A program made the translations under genes and the position numbers. Shown piece after piece: positions 46,417 to 57,583 of a DNA stretch of 64,000 bases (positions are counted from its first letter, which is position 1; every line of letters begins with the position of its first letter). This DNA comes from Oxytricha trifallax (Eukaryota; Ciliophora; Spirotrichea; Sporadotrichida; Oxytrichidae). The notes beneath the pieces were generated by a model. It had not been told where the DNA came from. It did no database searches and saw only the letters and a list, made by a program, of their open reading frames with translations. The DNA is taken from positions 62,001 through 126,000 of the forward strand of contig ARYC01000106.1 in NCBI GenBank assembly GCA_000711775.1, given 5' to 3'.

Positions 46417-47230
46417 TCATTTTTCTGGAACAATATGCCTTCCTTTGATAATTCTTTCTCTCAATAAACTTTTATATTTCTTGAGACACTACTGCATTTA
46501 GAAATATAGCTGATTTAATTAATTTTACTTGACTTGTAATTTCTGTTCTGAATCGACTTTTTAAAGTACTTTTGCATAATCAAAACATTCATATCTTAAA
46601 ACCATAAAATGTTGCTCTAAATCTTAAATTTTTTAATTCTTAAATAAAGGTTCTAACCGAGAAACCCTCCCCATACCCCTCGAACTCTCTCCACCCACCA
46701 CCCCATCCTATATCATATCCTATTTAATTTAAAATCTTAAATTTTCGATGTCTAAATCTACATCATTTTTACATTAATGGTCAAAGTATACTAATATTAG
46801 TATAATTAATTGATATATTTTATTTTATCATTAGCATCTACCTACTTTTATACATGATTTTATCTTAAAAAAATATATAAAAAAATATTTAATAAAATTT
46901 AAATTTCACAAATCATTAAATTCGATATGATTCTTAAAAGTAGTAATATCAATATTTGACTTTTAAAATAATTATGAATTTTTAGAAGTGGGGAGGGAGT
47001 TGGCTGTAATGGGGTGTGGGGAGGGGTATCTCGGTTAGAACAAATAAGAATAAGTATATATCAAGCTTCAACACATTCTTATACGACTACTATGAATGGT
47101 TATATAAGCGAGAAAATCTCATATACTGATTATATAACATTTTTTATACTTTTTAAAGCTTTTACTTCAAAGATATATGAAATGCTTGGCTGCAAGTGAT
47201 GTCGCATTAATTGATATATAATTTAACCAT
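46417..47230 (-). CDS. MVK-family gene L, split by a MITE
   Basis: ATG at 47230 (MVKLYINQCDITCSQAFHIS) is open to the MITE at 47040. After the MITE, from 46650 down, an open frame reads KNQKIQDLEQHFMVLRYECF and ends LLRERIIKGRHIVPEK at TGA 46417. Both halves fit the family termini exactly. Without the 390-bp MITE about 424 nt remain, close to family length given the uncertain duplication. With the MITE in place the product is truncated. Confidence 0.65.
46651..47040. mobile_element. GC-rich MITE in gene L
   Basis: Ends TTCTAACCGAGA...CCCTCCCCATACCCC and the complementary GGGGTGTGGGGAGGGGTATCTCGGTTAGAA. The inverted repeat of about 30 bp is strikingly C-rich on one side and G-rich on the other. 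The interior is AT-rich without coding capacity. Flanks AAATAAAG and AAATAAGA may be a decayed 6-8-bp duplication. Confidence 0.7.
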
Positions 47231-47331
47231 TTATTTTTTTATTAGATTATATTTATAAATATATTTATTATGTATCTATATATCACATCATATTTATTAA
47301 TAGCAAATTTTTGAATATTTAATTCTTTTAA

Positions 47332-47939
47332 AATGATACCAATGATGCTGATTAATGAGTTATTCTTAAAATTAAATATTTATCAATTCACTGTTTAATA
47401 CTAAAATCAAACCATCAATTTTAGTCGTGACGTAGACGTATCTGAAGTGAGTTGACGTGGCAAGTCGTGAACTAGAAAAACCCCAAAAAACCACCTAGCC
47501 CCCTATTACACTTATCCCTGTACCGAGATGCATACGAGATAAGAGCCTAGCGAACTAGGAGTAGCTCCCGCAGAGCTCGCAGAGATCTTCTTCCTGTAAA
47601 CAATTAAAGGGGAGTCTGGAGAAAACTCTTACCAGGTTCCACCGCTGTTCAGATGATAGTCTATGTCCTTTCGCTGTGGTAGCCTCATTAACCCGACCTG
47701 GTGTGGGAAGAAAATCATTATCGTTGGCTTCTATGGTCTCACTTTTGAAGGTTGAGCACCACTTTCATCCTGCTCCCTATTTCCTAGGAAACTGAACTCA
47801 CGCCAGGTAGCTCATCTAATGCAGGGAAATCCTTTGCGTGCAGTGAACTCGAGGAGTTAAGGAACTGACAGATTGAACCCCGCCGACTGGCCCCTAATGC
47901 GGTGAACCCAGCAACCCCCTGCCCACCAATGATACCAAT
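47332..47939 (-). mobile_element. SINE-like retroposon copy S3
   Basis: The element is 47344-47927 with a perfect 12-bp duplication AATGATACCAAT. Reverse orientation. The 5' end (right side) starts at GGTGGGCAGGGGGTTGCTGGG and lacks the hairpin part present in S1/S2, i.e. it is 5'-truncated, as expected for reverse transcription from the 3' end. It keeps the GGTTCAATC box and the GTCGTGACGTAGACGTATC block. It was inserted just upstream of gene L. Confidence 0.75.
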
Positions 47940-48839
47940 AATTAAAATGAAAACTTATTTAAACTCATTAAGAACTTTATATTTAAATAATCATTTTTTT
48001 AAAAAAATATAAGAAATATTTAAGTCTTATTTATAACAACCTGTTTGTTAATTAAAATTACACCAGATGTAAAGGAGACTACATGTCAATAAAATAAGTG
48101 ATTAGATGTCGAACTTAACTTTGAAAATATTTTGTTATTATCGATTGTGTAAATATAATTTTTTATTATAAAATTAATTAGATTCTTGCAATTTTTTTAC
48201 TTCACATTTGATAGGCTAATCAATAAGTTTCGCTACTTAAATAATATTGAATACAAACAATTTGATATTATCTGCCCATACTATTCATGTTACTGAATAT
48301 ATCAAATGTTTAATTTTTATCTCAAAAGTAGTAGGATATATAAATAAATTCGCGATATGACAAATTTTTAATATAAAGTTAAACACTTAAGATTGAGTAA
48401 TTTAGTTTAAATAATTAGTGAAGTATTGTGAATTGGATTGAAATGCAAATAAATTATTTTCATTTTGTTTGTCCCGTAATTATTATAAATTTCATCACAG
48501 CTGAATTGTATATTAATATATTAACAATGCAGTAAATCAAGTTTTATTTTAATATTAAACAATATTATTTAGACTTTTTTAATAACATTTCTTAACATTA
48601 AATATTCTACTTCATTTTTTATATTAAACTAAAAATTAGATATCCTTTTTAATTTAATACAATTAAATATTATTTAAAAGTTTGTCACATAAATTCATAT
48701 TATTAACTTTTTAATATTCTCTAGTTGCTATTTTATCAAGGAATTTTATAAAGATTAAGATCTAATTTAATAAACCTTATAAAAATTCATGAAAATATAT
48801 TCGTAACTTTATTTCTATTTTTCTCTTTATAATCGTCAG
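47940..48839. other. spacer S3-M
   Basis: AT-rich; no start or tail signature found on either strand. Confidence 0.35.
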
Positions 48840-50830
48840 TCACTTTATCGGAAATATATGGTCCCCTTTGACAATTTGTTCATTCAGTTTATCTAAATAT
48901 TTCTCATATTGCATCTAAGCAAGATACTTGAAATATTTTAACTGCTTTAAATTTATGGGAAAATATTGTTTTTATTGTTATTTTAATAGATAAAATATAT
49001 AAAAAGCCTGTTAACTATACAAATATGGATAATTTTCTAGTATTGATAATGATTTATGCTTATTCATGAACTACACATGATAATTCATGAATCCCAACAA
49101 TTTACAGAATTCTTCTTCAGATTCTTCAACTTTCTACAATAAATTAGAATATTTTATCACCTATGCAAACAACTCTTGCTGAAATGTATCGCTTTTTATT
49201 TATTTATGTTGGTGGCTGCAACCAACATTATTTTCATCAAAAAAATTAAATTAGAACGGAACTAAAAATTACGTACCAACTAGTTCCCACCAAAAACCGT
49301 TCAATGATGAAAACTGACTTAAAGAATCTTTACTACCCATTATCTAGGCTCTATTAAAGCCAACCAATGATATTAATCTCTCTTAAGGCTAACCAACTAA
49401 TATACAGAAAACTCCAAAATTCTGGACTTAAAACAAGACTAAGTTAGAAAGATCCTTCATTCTAAGGACATGGTACCTATTAATGAGCTTCAAAACCTTT
49501 TAAGTTTTCCTGAGTAATGAAAACTTAACACAACAAGCAGCAACTGAGCACATAACTAACTTCCTAACCACGTGGAAACACAAAAATGATATATCTGTTT
49601 AATTACTCTTAGTAGCTACAAAAATATCAAAGGAAGCACATAAGCTGGTTCTCTAAAAAGAGTTTTCCTTCTCAGAAGAAACAAGTTTCGATTCTGAGGA
49701 TAGTCTCTTCTAGGTAAATGGCACATATTTCCTATCTAGTACCCAGAGAGAGCAAATACGTCACAGATCGGTATCATCTAGATCAGAAAAATTTCTGGTC
49801 AACACACTACATCAGAATCTGACCAATGACGTCACCTTACCAAACTTGAACTAATAGAGTAAAGTGATACAATAAATATCACAACTAGACTAACAAATAT
49901 CCAGAGCTTAACTCAATATATAAAACTAAGTCGACTCAATTAGCAAGGTTAATACAACCAGCCAAAACGCAATATAATAGGAGACCTTAAAGGTCAAAGC
50001 TCCTATGCAAAAAGAAGAGGAAAAAACAAGTACAAAATAGATAACTTAAAAGCCAGACACTATTATGTCAGAGCCCGAAGAAGAACAAAAACAGAAGCAA
50101 CCTCAAAAGAAATAAGTGCTCAGTTAACCACTCAAGAAATTTGTCCCTTAAGGACCACCACTTGATAAATTCCTTTCCTTCTTGGAGAAACCAAAATTCT
50201 CCATGATACCTAAAGAAGAAGAGTTACAGAGATACGAACAAAAATATGGCAACTACTCACTATAACAATTCCAAAAGTATCTAGTCTTTCTCTAGAATAT
50301 AGAGAACAAAAAGAAACTCTTCACTATCAAACAAAACAACATGAACTCTCTAATGTTCCTTAGAAGACATGTTGAACATACAGTCAGGGGAAAGGTAGGT
50401 AGACACTAAGAAACTCACATCACCAACATCAAGGAAGCAATAGAAGTCTATGAAGACGACAGCTATGAATTTAATCCAAACAAAGAAATATACAAAGAGC
50501 TTCATAAAGACTTTATAAGAGTCCTTACTTTTGTGAGAAAAACACTCATCCAAACTCAAGAAATGGAAGGAGGCGAACGAGAACAAGAGAGACTACCTAA
50601 CACATACGACTACTCATACTGGTAGAACAGTCCAAATCACTTAGAATCAGACAGTGAGAACGATTGGGAAGATTATTGAATTAACTTAATATAAATCTAA
50701 CACATATAAAAGGGCTTGTCCCTTACGAGCATATATGCTAACTATGATCGGGGGTCCCTAGAGGCCTCAATGTGATCACATTATTATTATTATTATTATT
50801 ATTATTTTCATCAATAAAAGCTTTTACCAT
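48840..50830 (-). CDS. MVK-family gene M, split by a retroposon
   Basis: ATG at 50830 encodes MVKAFIDEN up to the insertion; the frame resumes below 49227 as VGCSHQHKQIKSDTFQQELF and runs to VKGDHIFPIK, TGA at 48840. Counting the 14-bp duplication once, the coding length is 30 + 387 = 417 nt, exactly that of genes A and B, and the joined N-terminus (I-D then Cys at residue 13) fits the family. No other stop is present, so the gene was intact when hit or has stayed under constraint. Confidence 0.75.
49227..50814 (+). mobile_element. retroposon with one long ORF and a (TTA)n tail, inserted in gene M
   Basis: The insert is 49241-50800, flanked by a 14-bp duplication ATTATTTTCATCAA (49227-49240, 50801-50814). 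The 3' end is a run of ATT/TTA repeats (50781-50806) after GGGGGTCCCTAGAGGCCTCAATGTGATCACA. The insert is markedly less AT-rich than the array. It holds a single plus-strand ORF of about 400 codons and no reverse transcriptase. This fits a retroposed copy: an ORF1-only LINE derivative or a processed gene copy. Confidence 0.7.
49483..50679 (+). CDS. uncharacterised 398-aa protein of the retroposon
   Basis: First in-frame ATG at 49483 (MSFKTFQVFLSNENLTQQAA); the frame is open from 49318. TGA at 50677. With TAA/TAG as Gln there are no stops. The N-terminal part is helical (LTTWKHKNDISVQLLLVATK), the middle Gln/Asn-rich (residues about 110-180), then a Lys/Glu-rich low-complexity stretch (EPEEEQKQKQPQKK), a folded-looking domain (FLSFLEKPKFSM, FTIKQNNMNSLMFLRRHV) and an acidic C-terminus (SDSENDWEDY). 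I recognise no domain; an ORF1/Gag-like role is a guess from context. Confidence 0.65.
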
Positions 50831-51099
50831 TTGAATATTTTATTTTATCTTTATATAATTAAATATTATAAATCTTTTAATTCAAATATAGATATATAAA
50901 TTTAATAAAAAAATAAAATATCGATTATTTACTTAAATATTTAGAGGAATTATATTAAATATTAAAAAAATTTAAATGATAAATATACCAATAAAAAATA
51001 AATTTCCCTTTGTTTAAGAGTTAAATTTTATAACTAGTTGAATTGTGTATTTATATTAAATTTCAAATTTATTAGGCTTAAAAACAACATTTATGCAAT

Positions 51100-51250
51100 A
51101 TTCAAAACCTCAAAACTCTTTAATTAGATTTTATTAGTGATTTTATTTGATGTTTAATTTAAGTCTTATTGTGGCTAGAAGAGAAATTTGGCCAATTTGC
51201 AAATGAGAAATAAAAATTAGCGATTTTTAGATAAATAATTTTCTTTAGTA
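51100..51250. mobile_element. TBE: solo decayed TBE end
   Basis: ATT then CAAAACCTCAAAACTCTTTAATTAGATTTTATTAGTG, a mutated version of the TBE terminal repeat, followed by AAATGAGAAATAAAAATTAGCGA, which recalls the transposase start region (AAATGCGAGACAAAAATAGC). No matching right end was found before 51361. An old, mostly deleted insertion. Confidence 0.6.
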
Positions 51251-51360
51251 AATAAAACATATTTAAGAGTGTCCTTGAAGACAGATTTTTCAAAATATAG
51301 GTTGTCATATTTAATATAGAATTTTTAATTAAAAATAATCATTTAATTAATTAAATATAA

Positions 51361-51741
51361 TCATTTCAATGGAACTAGCCAATCTCTTAGTTCTAAATCT
51401 TTTCTTATCTTCTGAATCCCTTTTAATATTTATGTTTTATATGCTATCATTTCTGTAATTGTTTTACTTATTGATTTTAGCTAATCTGAAGTCTATTAAT
51501 TTTAATCAAAATTCTGCTCATATTCCTCTTTATTAAGACACATCTCAGAAGGTATTTTAAGATCCATATAGAAATCGAGATTCCTAATTTTTATATAATG
51601 ACTTATCTGAATTAGTTCTTCTCTAATGGTAAAAATTTATTCATCTAAGTTATAAAAAGTTTAAAATAGAACTTTAATTTGTTATTTCTATTATTTATTG
51701 AGTTGATCGATCAATTCATATACAGCAATTATTGTTTTCAT
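51361..51741 (-). CDS. PxK-class protein (R), 126 aa, intact
   Basis: ATG at 51741 (MKTIIAVYELIDQLNKQQKQ), TGA at 51361, ending ELRDWLVPLK. Long helical, Lys/Gln/Ile-rich, with DLKIPSEMCLNKEEYEQNF in the middle. It is related in style and in its P-L-K end to C and X, but shorter and single-copy. An alternative start further upstream was not found. Confidence 0.65.
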
Positions 51742-52387
51742 TCTATATATTATTAAATATATTATAATTTATTTTTTAATTTCCCATTTAACTTTTATAT
51801 GAATATTCAAATATTATCCTTTACCTTTTTAATTTGAAAGTCTAAAAACCTTTCTGATATCCTCATTTTTTATTTTTTAATAGCTATAAGAACCAATTTT
51901 TAAATGCTAAATAAACTCTAAATATTATTGTAAGCAAGTTTTAATTTATAAAATAAAATACCTTATATTAATATTTTTAAAAGTGGATTTTTAAATTTAG
52001 ATTCATTTTTAAAGAAAATTATAGCAGTCTTATATAAAAAGAAAATCTAATTTATATATCGCAAAATATATAATTGATTAAATTGTAAAATTTAATAAGA
52101 CAAGCTAATTATTTATATAAAACCAAACAACAACACAAACGAAGAAATATAATAAATAAACTTTTTATCAAATTCATTCTTAGAACATATTTAGCATTAC
52201 ATATTATTTTACTTATTTATGATTGTGTTGTTAATTTAATTAATAATTTATGAAGACTGTGCAAGTGATTAGTATCATTATGACCTTCATTTTTATTTAT
52301 CTATATCATGAATTATTTCATTGAGAGAAATTAAATTTATTTATAAACTTAAATTTTTATTAATTTAATTAAATTTTAGCATTTTCT
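51742..52387. other. spacer R-N
   Basis: AT-rich; nothing specific seen. Confidence 0.35.
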
Positions 52388-52804
52388 TCATTTCTTAGGA
52401 ATAATATAATATTTTGTCCTCTGATTAAGTTTATATTTAATTATTTTTAACATATTTAAAACTTTCTAAATTTAAAAATAAGGGTCTACTTAATATGCTT
52501 TAAAATTTCTAGAAATTTATTTTCCAATTTAATATTCAACATCATGCACATTTCCTCTAAGATTATAAGTGACAGCATATCAAATTTATCTGTGGATCTA
52601 AATATATTTTTATTAATAAATTTATTGTAATTTTACTAACCACCTAACATATTGCCAAATTAGTAAGTCAGGTCAATAAAATCAGTTCTTCATTAATCCT
52701 CTTAATAATTTATTATTTATATTATGGTCAATCATTTAACTAGTATTATTTGAAATGCGAGGCTGCAAGTATAGAACAATAATCAATCGTGTTGCTTTTA
52801 CCAT
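52388..52804 (-). pseudogene. MVK-family pseudogene (N)
   Basis: ATG at 52804 begins MVKA; after two extra bases the expected IDYCSILAASHF follows in another frame. Near the other end, IRGQNI is followed by a short insertion before the PKK-TGA remnant (52388). The span is 417 nt, the family length, but several compensating indels break the frame. Confidence 0.5.
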
Positions 52805-54094
52805 AATTTTTTTATTTTATTTAATAATTTAATAAATCTTTATTAAATTATAAACAATTATGAATGTTTAAATTCTTAAAATTTACTATTTAATGAAATA
52901 AATTATAAAAATCTTATAAAAATTTTATATATCGAAAAATGATAATTTATTAGATGTGATTGTGGATTATAAATAAATTTATTCAAATCTAGTATATCTT
53001 CCAATAGATTGAATTAATTAAAATTAAATTCTAGTTTTAATAAGTTTTATTAAATAGTTTAAATATAAGAATTAATAAAAAATTGATTAAAAATATTCGA
53101 AGCTTTAAAACTCTGTATAAAATTTAATTCAAAAAAATAAAATAAATTATAATTGGAGGAAAATTATCAATTACTAATTTCACTATTTCCTTAACTTTTA
53201 TCATTACTTTATTTTACTTTAATTTTCAATTTTGGGTTAAGAAATTATACTTTTCACATTATTATTTCGATGCAATAGAAATTTAAATCATAGAATATTT
53301 TGTAGAAACTTTAAACCTATATTTTTTATTGTAATTCACATCCTAAATATTATTTATAATTTAAAACATTGCTTAAATTATAATGAAATTATGGGAAAAT
53401 TCCCTAATAAAGCCAATTTTATATCTATATATAAATAAATGTATATCTAAGACTCAATTTATAAGGTAATATATTAAACATTCTTTAACATCTAAATTTA
53501 AAGTTAAGAAATTTAATTCTTAACTCTCAGTATATTTTTTTATTAATTTAAATAGGAAATTAAAGAAAAATTTTTCATTTAACTTAAATTAATATTCATT
53601 TGGAAATAAAGTATACAAAATCAGATAAAGATATTAAAAAGAATCAGAAGACAAGGATTAAAATATCTTAAAATTTAAAGATAGTAAATTCTGATGAGTA
53701 TTATTAAGGCAAAAAAATATTATTAATAAATAGAAATTTTTATCTCAAATTAATAATTATAATTTTTAAAGTTCATACTATCAATCATTATAACAATTCA
53801 ATATTAAATTCTCTATATACTTAAAAAATTTATGAAAATTTTTATCAATATCAAACAACTGATTTATAAAAGTTTATGATTTTGTATTATTTAATTTTCA
53901 TTTTGATAAATTTATGTTATTACTGATTTTGTAAATAATTAAATGTAAAAATTAAAAATCTTATTATTTAATTTAAAACAATAATAAATTTAATAAAAAA
54001 TATTTATTTTTTTATAAAAAAATTAGTTTTATTTATGTATGAATAAAGAATTAATTTATTAATATAATTAATAAATTTGATATCTATTATCCTT
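52805..54094. other. spacer N-O
   Basis: AT-rich, 1.3 kb, long enough for a further decayed member, but I find neither an MVK start nor a PEK tail. Confidence 0.3.
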
Positions 54095-54510
54095 TCACTT
54101 TTCAGGACTTACTAATTCTCCTCTCATGATTTTCTTGTGAAGATATTATTTATATTATTAATTGTTGTTTATTAATTGATTTTCAATTTAATTAATGATA
54201 CTTATTTTTCCGAGATATGTCTTTTCAGAATTGACTTCCTCTTCTAAATAAGTAATCTGCCTCAATAATTTCAAGCACATCTAAATCATTAAACAATTAA
54301 AATTTTGTATTTTCTTTTTGCTGAAAAGTATCTAATATTTATTAGGTTATAATATTTTGTAATGGGAAAGTCTTAATTTAAAACTTTGAGATAAACTCAA
54401 TCTAATCAATTTTTCTGAAGTATTGGATTTTTATCAATTTATCTTTTCATTCAATTTTATGAGCATTTTTTACAAATGAAATTGGCATGGTTAGTAAATG
54501 TTTTCACTAT
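54095..54510 (-). pseudogene. MVK-family pseudogene (O)
   Basis: The start codon is ATA (expected ATG) in ATA-GTG-AAA, then TFTNHANFICKKCS and an early TGA. In a second frame about 90 codons are open (LIRLSLSQSFKLRLSHYKIL ... IMRGELVSPEK) to TGA at 54095. Start loss plus frameshift. Confidence 0.55.
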
Positions 54511-55204
54511 TATAAAAATTTTATTATTACTAAATAAAATCTTTTCCAATTAATTATTATAGATAGTAAATTTTTATTAATTATATATTCAACTCTCTAA
54601 GTTTTTCTAAAAATTAGACAATACTTAAAAACTCAATTTATTGAATGTTATAAAATTAGAAAATGGATAGTTATTAGAACTTAAATCTCTATATGTTTCT
54701 ATAATTAATAAGTTAAGCAAATAACAAATAATCAAATTACACATTTCTCTTTTAAATGAAAAATTTAAAATGCAAGAAATTAAATAGTCAAATAATTTAT
54801 AAATTTTATTTTGTATTTTAAGCTTCTAACTAAATCATCAGTTTCAACTTACTATTATGATGACTATTCTATCTTGTAATAAATATGTTAATTAAATATT
54901 AAATAAGAATCTTTTTAAATTATAGAATTTATATTCAACGTTGATTGTCAAATTTTAAAGTACAATCTAGATTTTGAACTTCATCCTCAATCTTAAACAT
55001 TAAAATCATATTTTAATGATATAGGAATGATAACTGTAACTTAATTAAATATCAAAATATTCATTAAAAACGACGACTTCTTCATGATCTTAATAAATGA
55101 ATAAATTTAATAAATATATCAAGATTAATTAAATTAATAGAATTATTTATGAAAGATTAACTAAATCAAATTGATAATAATTATCTGAATCATATTTTAT
55201 AAAT
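54511..55204. other. spacer O-K
   Basis: AT-rich; nothing specific seen. Confidence 0.35.
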
Positions 55205-55618
55205 TCATTTTTCAGGAAACACATGTTTTCCTTTAATAGCTTTCTTTTCTATTAAATATATTAATTTCTTCAGATTATTTTTAAGTTTGTTCTCTAATGA
55301 ATCGATGGAATTTACAATTGACTAGAATTCATTTTCTGATTTAACGCTTGATAACTCTGTTTATAATAAGTGAAACTAATCAGTCATATTAAAGTATTGC
55401 CAATAATTTCTTTTTATTTTTTTTGAATTTGAAATGATAGTAAATGGTTTAATACTTAAAAAATTGTCGTAGAATTTAATAGTTTGAACATTCAAATTTA
55501 AATTTAGTTGTATAAATCTTTGCGAACTCTCTAACACTTGTTCAATTTTACAATCTAATGAAGCTAAAAAAGTTAAGTTGCATATCGAACTGCAACTATC
55601 AATGTAAACTTTTACCAT
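55205..55618 (-). CDS. MVK-family protein (K), 137 aa, intact
   Basis: ATG at 55618, TGA at 55205, 414 nt. It starts MVKVYIDSCSSICNLTFLAS (Cys at 9 and 13) and ends KKAIKGKHVFPEK. The first 80 codons are free of any TAA/TAG, the cleanest stretch among the genes here; after FNMTD a TAG is read as Gln. The C-terminal third (ENKLKNNLKKLIYLIEK) is a basic amphipathic helix. Single-copy in the window. Confidence 0.85.
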
Positions 55619-56983
55619 ATTTTTTTTTAATTAATTATAATATACCATCATAAACATTATTTGTACCTTTTTATATTTTTGAATGTTTATAAATTATTTA
55701 GTAAGTTTTACAATTTAGTAAATTGTAAAAAGAGTTTTTAAATCATTATTATTATTGTCTCAATATTTTGACTAAAATGAAATTTTGTGTAATTATTTAC
55801 TTTTTTTCAAGATTTTAGCTTATTGATTAAATAAAAAAATTTAATTTTTATAAATGAATTAATCTAAAATATTGTTGGTTTTATAAAAAATTTAAATCCT
55901 TCGATTTGTATATTTTATATTTTCATTTAAATATTTGTAGATATATAATTTTGAGAAAATTTATATTTTGAATTACTTTAAGAATTATCTGATAAGCGTA
56001 CTTATAAGGATTTTATTAATAAAATTAATTAGAACACTTATAGAATTATAAGTTTAATTGAGTATAATACGACACACCTGTTTTATTTTTTATGAAATAA
56101 ATATAAAAATTATTTGTCTCTAATATCTCTAAAATTCAAAAACCTACCGTTTAATAAAGTAATAATCTCTCAAGTAATATAGTTTATATTTTAATTTAAG
56201 AATTTACTTAGTGATGATGACAATAAAGATAAAAATATAAAATAAATATTTTTTATAATTGTAACAAGTAAAACAAAAAAAGAGATGAGAGTATTTAATT
56301 TCTACTATTTTTACCATTAATTAAAAACTTATTAAAGAAATAACATAAAATTTTCTAAAAAAATTGATCACATTATCTATGAATTGCTATTTATTCTTTT
56401 TCTTTTCATTTCAAAAAGAAAAAAAAATTATTTTTAATTTATTTTTTAAGTAAGCTAAACATAAATACTTTAGAGTTTAATTTACTAAGTTAATTAATAT
56501 GAATATCATTTATTAGTTTAATGCCTCTTTTATTATAAAGGGATAAAATGTTGATTTATAAGATTAATTTTTAATTACAAATCTTATAGTAAAAATTAGA
56601 GCGACATTTCATAAGGTTTGATATTTCATTAATAACATAATAAAATTCCAATATATTAATTAAAATAATGAAAACAAAAGCCCATTTTTCGATTAGTCTT
56701 TTTATGCTTTTAAGCATTATGATAATATTTAAAGTATATTAATTTTTTTCATTTAATGGGTAATTTAATTTTTTTGTTGCTGAAAACACTTGCCAATCTA
56801 AAATTCTATTTATATCCACCCTTTTAATTTATTAATAGGATTAATTATTTTAATTAATAAGATGAATATATAAATGACAAGGGATAAATCTTTAATATAA
56901 AAATATTTAATAATTTATAATTTTAAAAAAAAATACACTATTTAAGCCCAATTTAATTAGTATAATGACTCCTCCTTTGATCT
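55619..56983. other. spacer K-P with a possible small secreted-type ORF
   Basis: AT-rich 1.4 kb. A plus-strand frame 56668-56865 (65 codons) starts MKTKAHFSISLFMLLSIMII, which resembles a signal peptide, and ends at TGA. It has no copy elsewhere in the window, so chance is a fair explanation. Confidence 0.25.
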
Positions 56984-57397
56984 TCATTTCTCAGGTTTAA
57001 TATGTTTTCCCCTTACTAATTTCTGATTTAATTCTAATTAAAATTTATCTAAACATACATAAATCTGGAACTAGATTTCTTTAATCTCCTTTAGACTTTT
57101 TTGTAATTAATTTTCTATTTTTAAATTTATTAATTTTAAGATTAATACATTATTTCGATTTCTCAATCTATAATAATCAAGCTAAGCATCATAAATTTCT
57201 ATACTTATAAATTTATAGTAATTTATTAAATCACCCAGCATTTTTTCATATTAAAATCTCAATTTTTTGAAAAAATTAAAACATAAATTATTTTAATGTT
57301 TGCTTTTAAAATGCTCAATTTTTATTTTTAATTGCAAGTCAATTTGAAAAGAGAGACTGCAAGTGAATGTGCTATAATCAATTGATGCTTTTACCAT
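56984..57397 (-). CDS. MVK-family protein (P), 137 aa, intact
   Basis: ATG at 57397, TGA at 56984, 414 nt. It starts MVKASIDYSTFTCSLSFQID and ends KLVRGKHIKPEK. The ending is the same as in D1 although P is otherwise very different, which is the strongest evidence that the tail is constrained. The body is Lys/Asn/Ile-rich and helical. Single-copy. Confidence 0.8.
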
Positions 57398-57583
57398 TTA
57401 AAGTTTTCTAATTTATTAAATATAAATAATTATATCTATTTTTTTGAAAAAATATAATTTAAAATGATGATGAATATTTAAATTCTATTAATTTGCCAAA
57501 ATATCTGATAAATTATTCGAAATCTCTATATATTAAGTAATTACATTTTATTAAATTTATTCAAATAACTTTTTTATTTTTTT

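Noticed and set aside
47014-47199. 61-codon plus-strand frame
   Set aside because: It covers the end of the MITE and the antisense strand of gene L.
50350-50586. 78-codon minus-strand frame
   Set aside because: Opposite the retroposon ORF, which has far better coding character on the plus strand.
50781-50806. TTA repeats as a CRISPR or satellite array
   Set aside because: A simple 3-bp microsatellite forming the 3' tail of the retroposon; no spacers.
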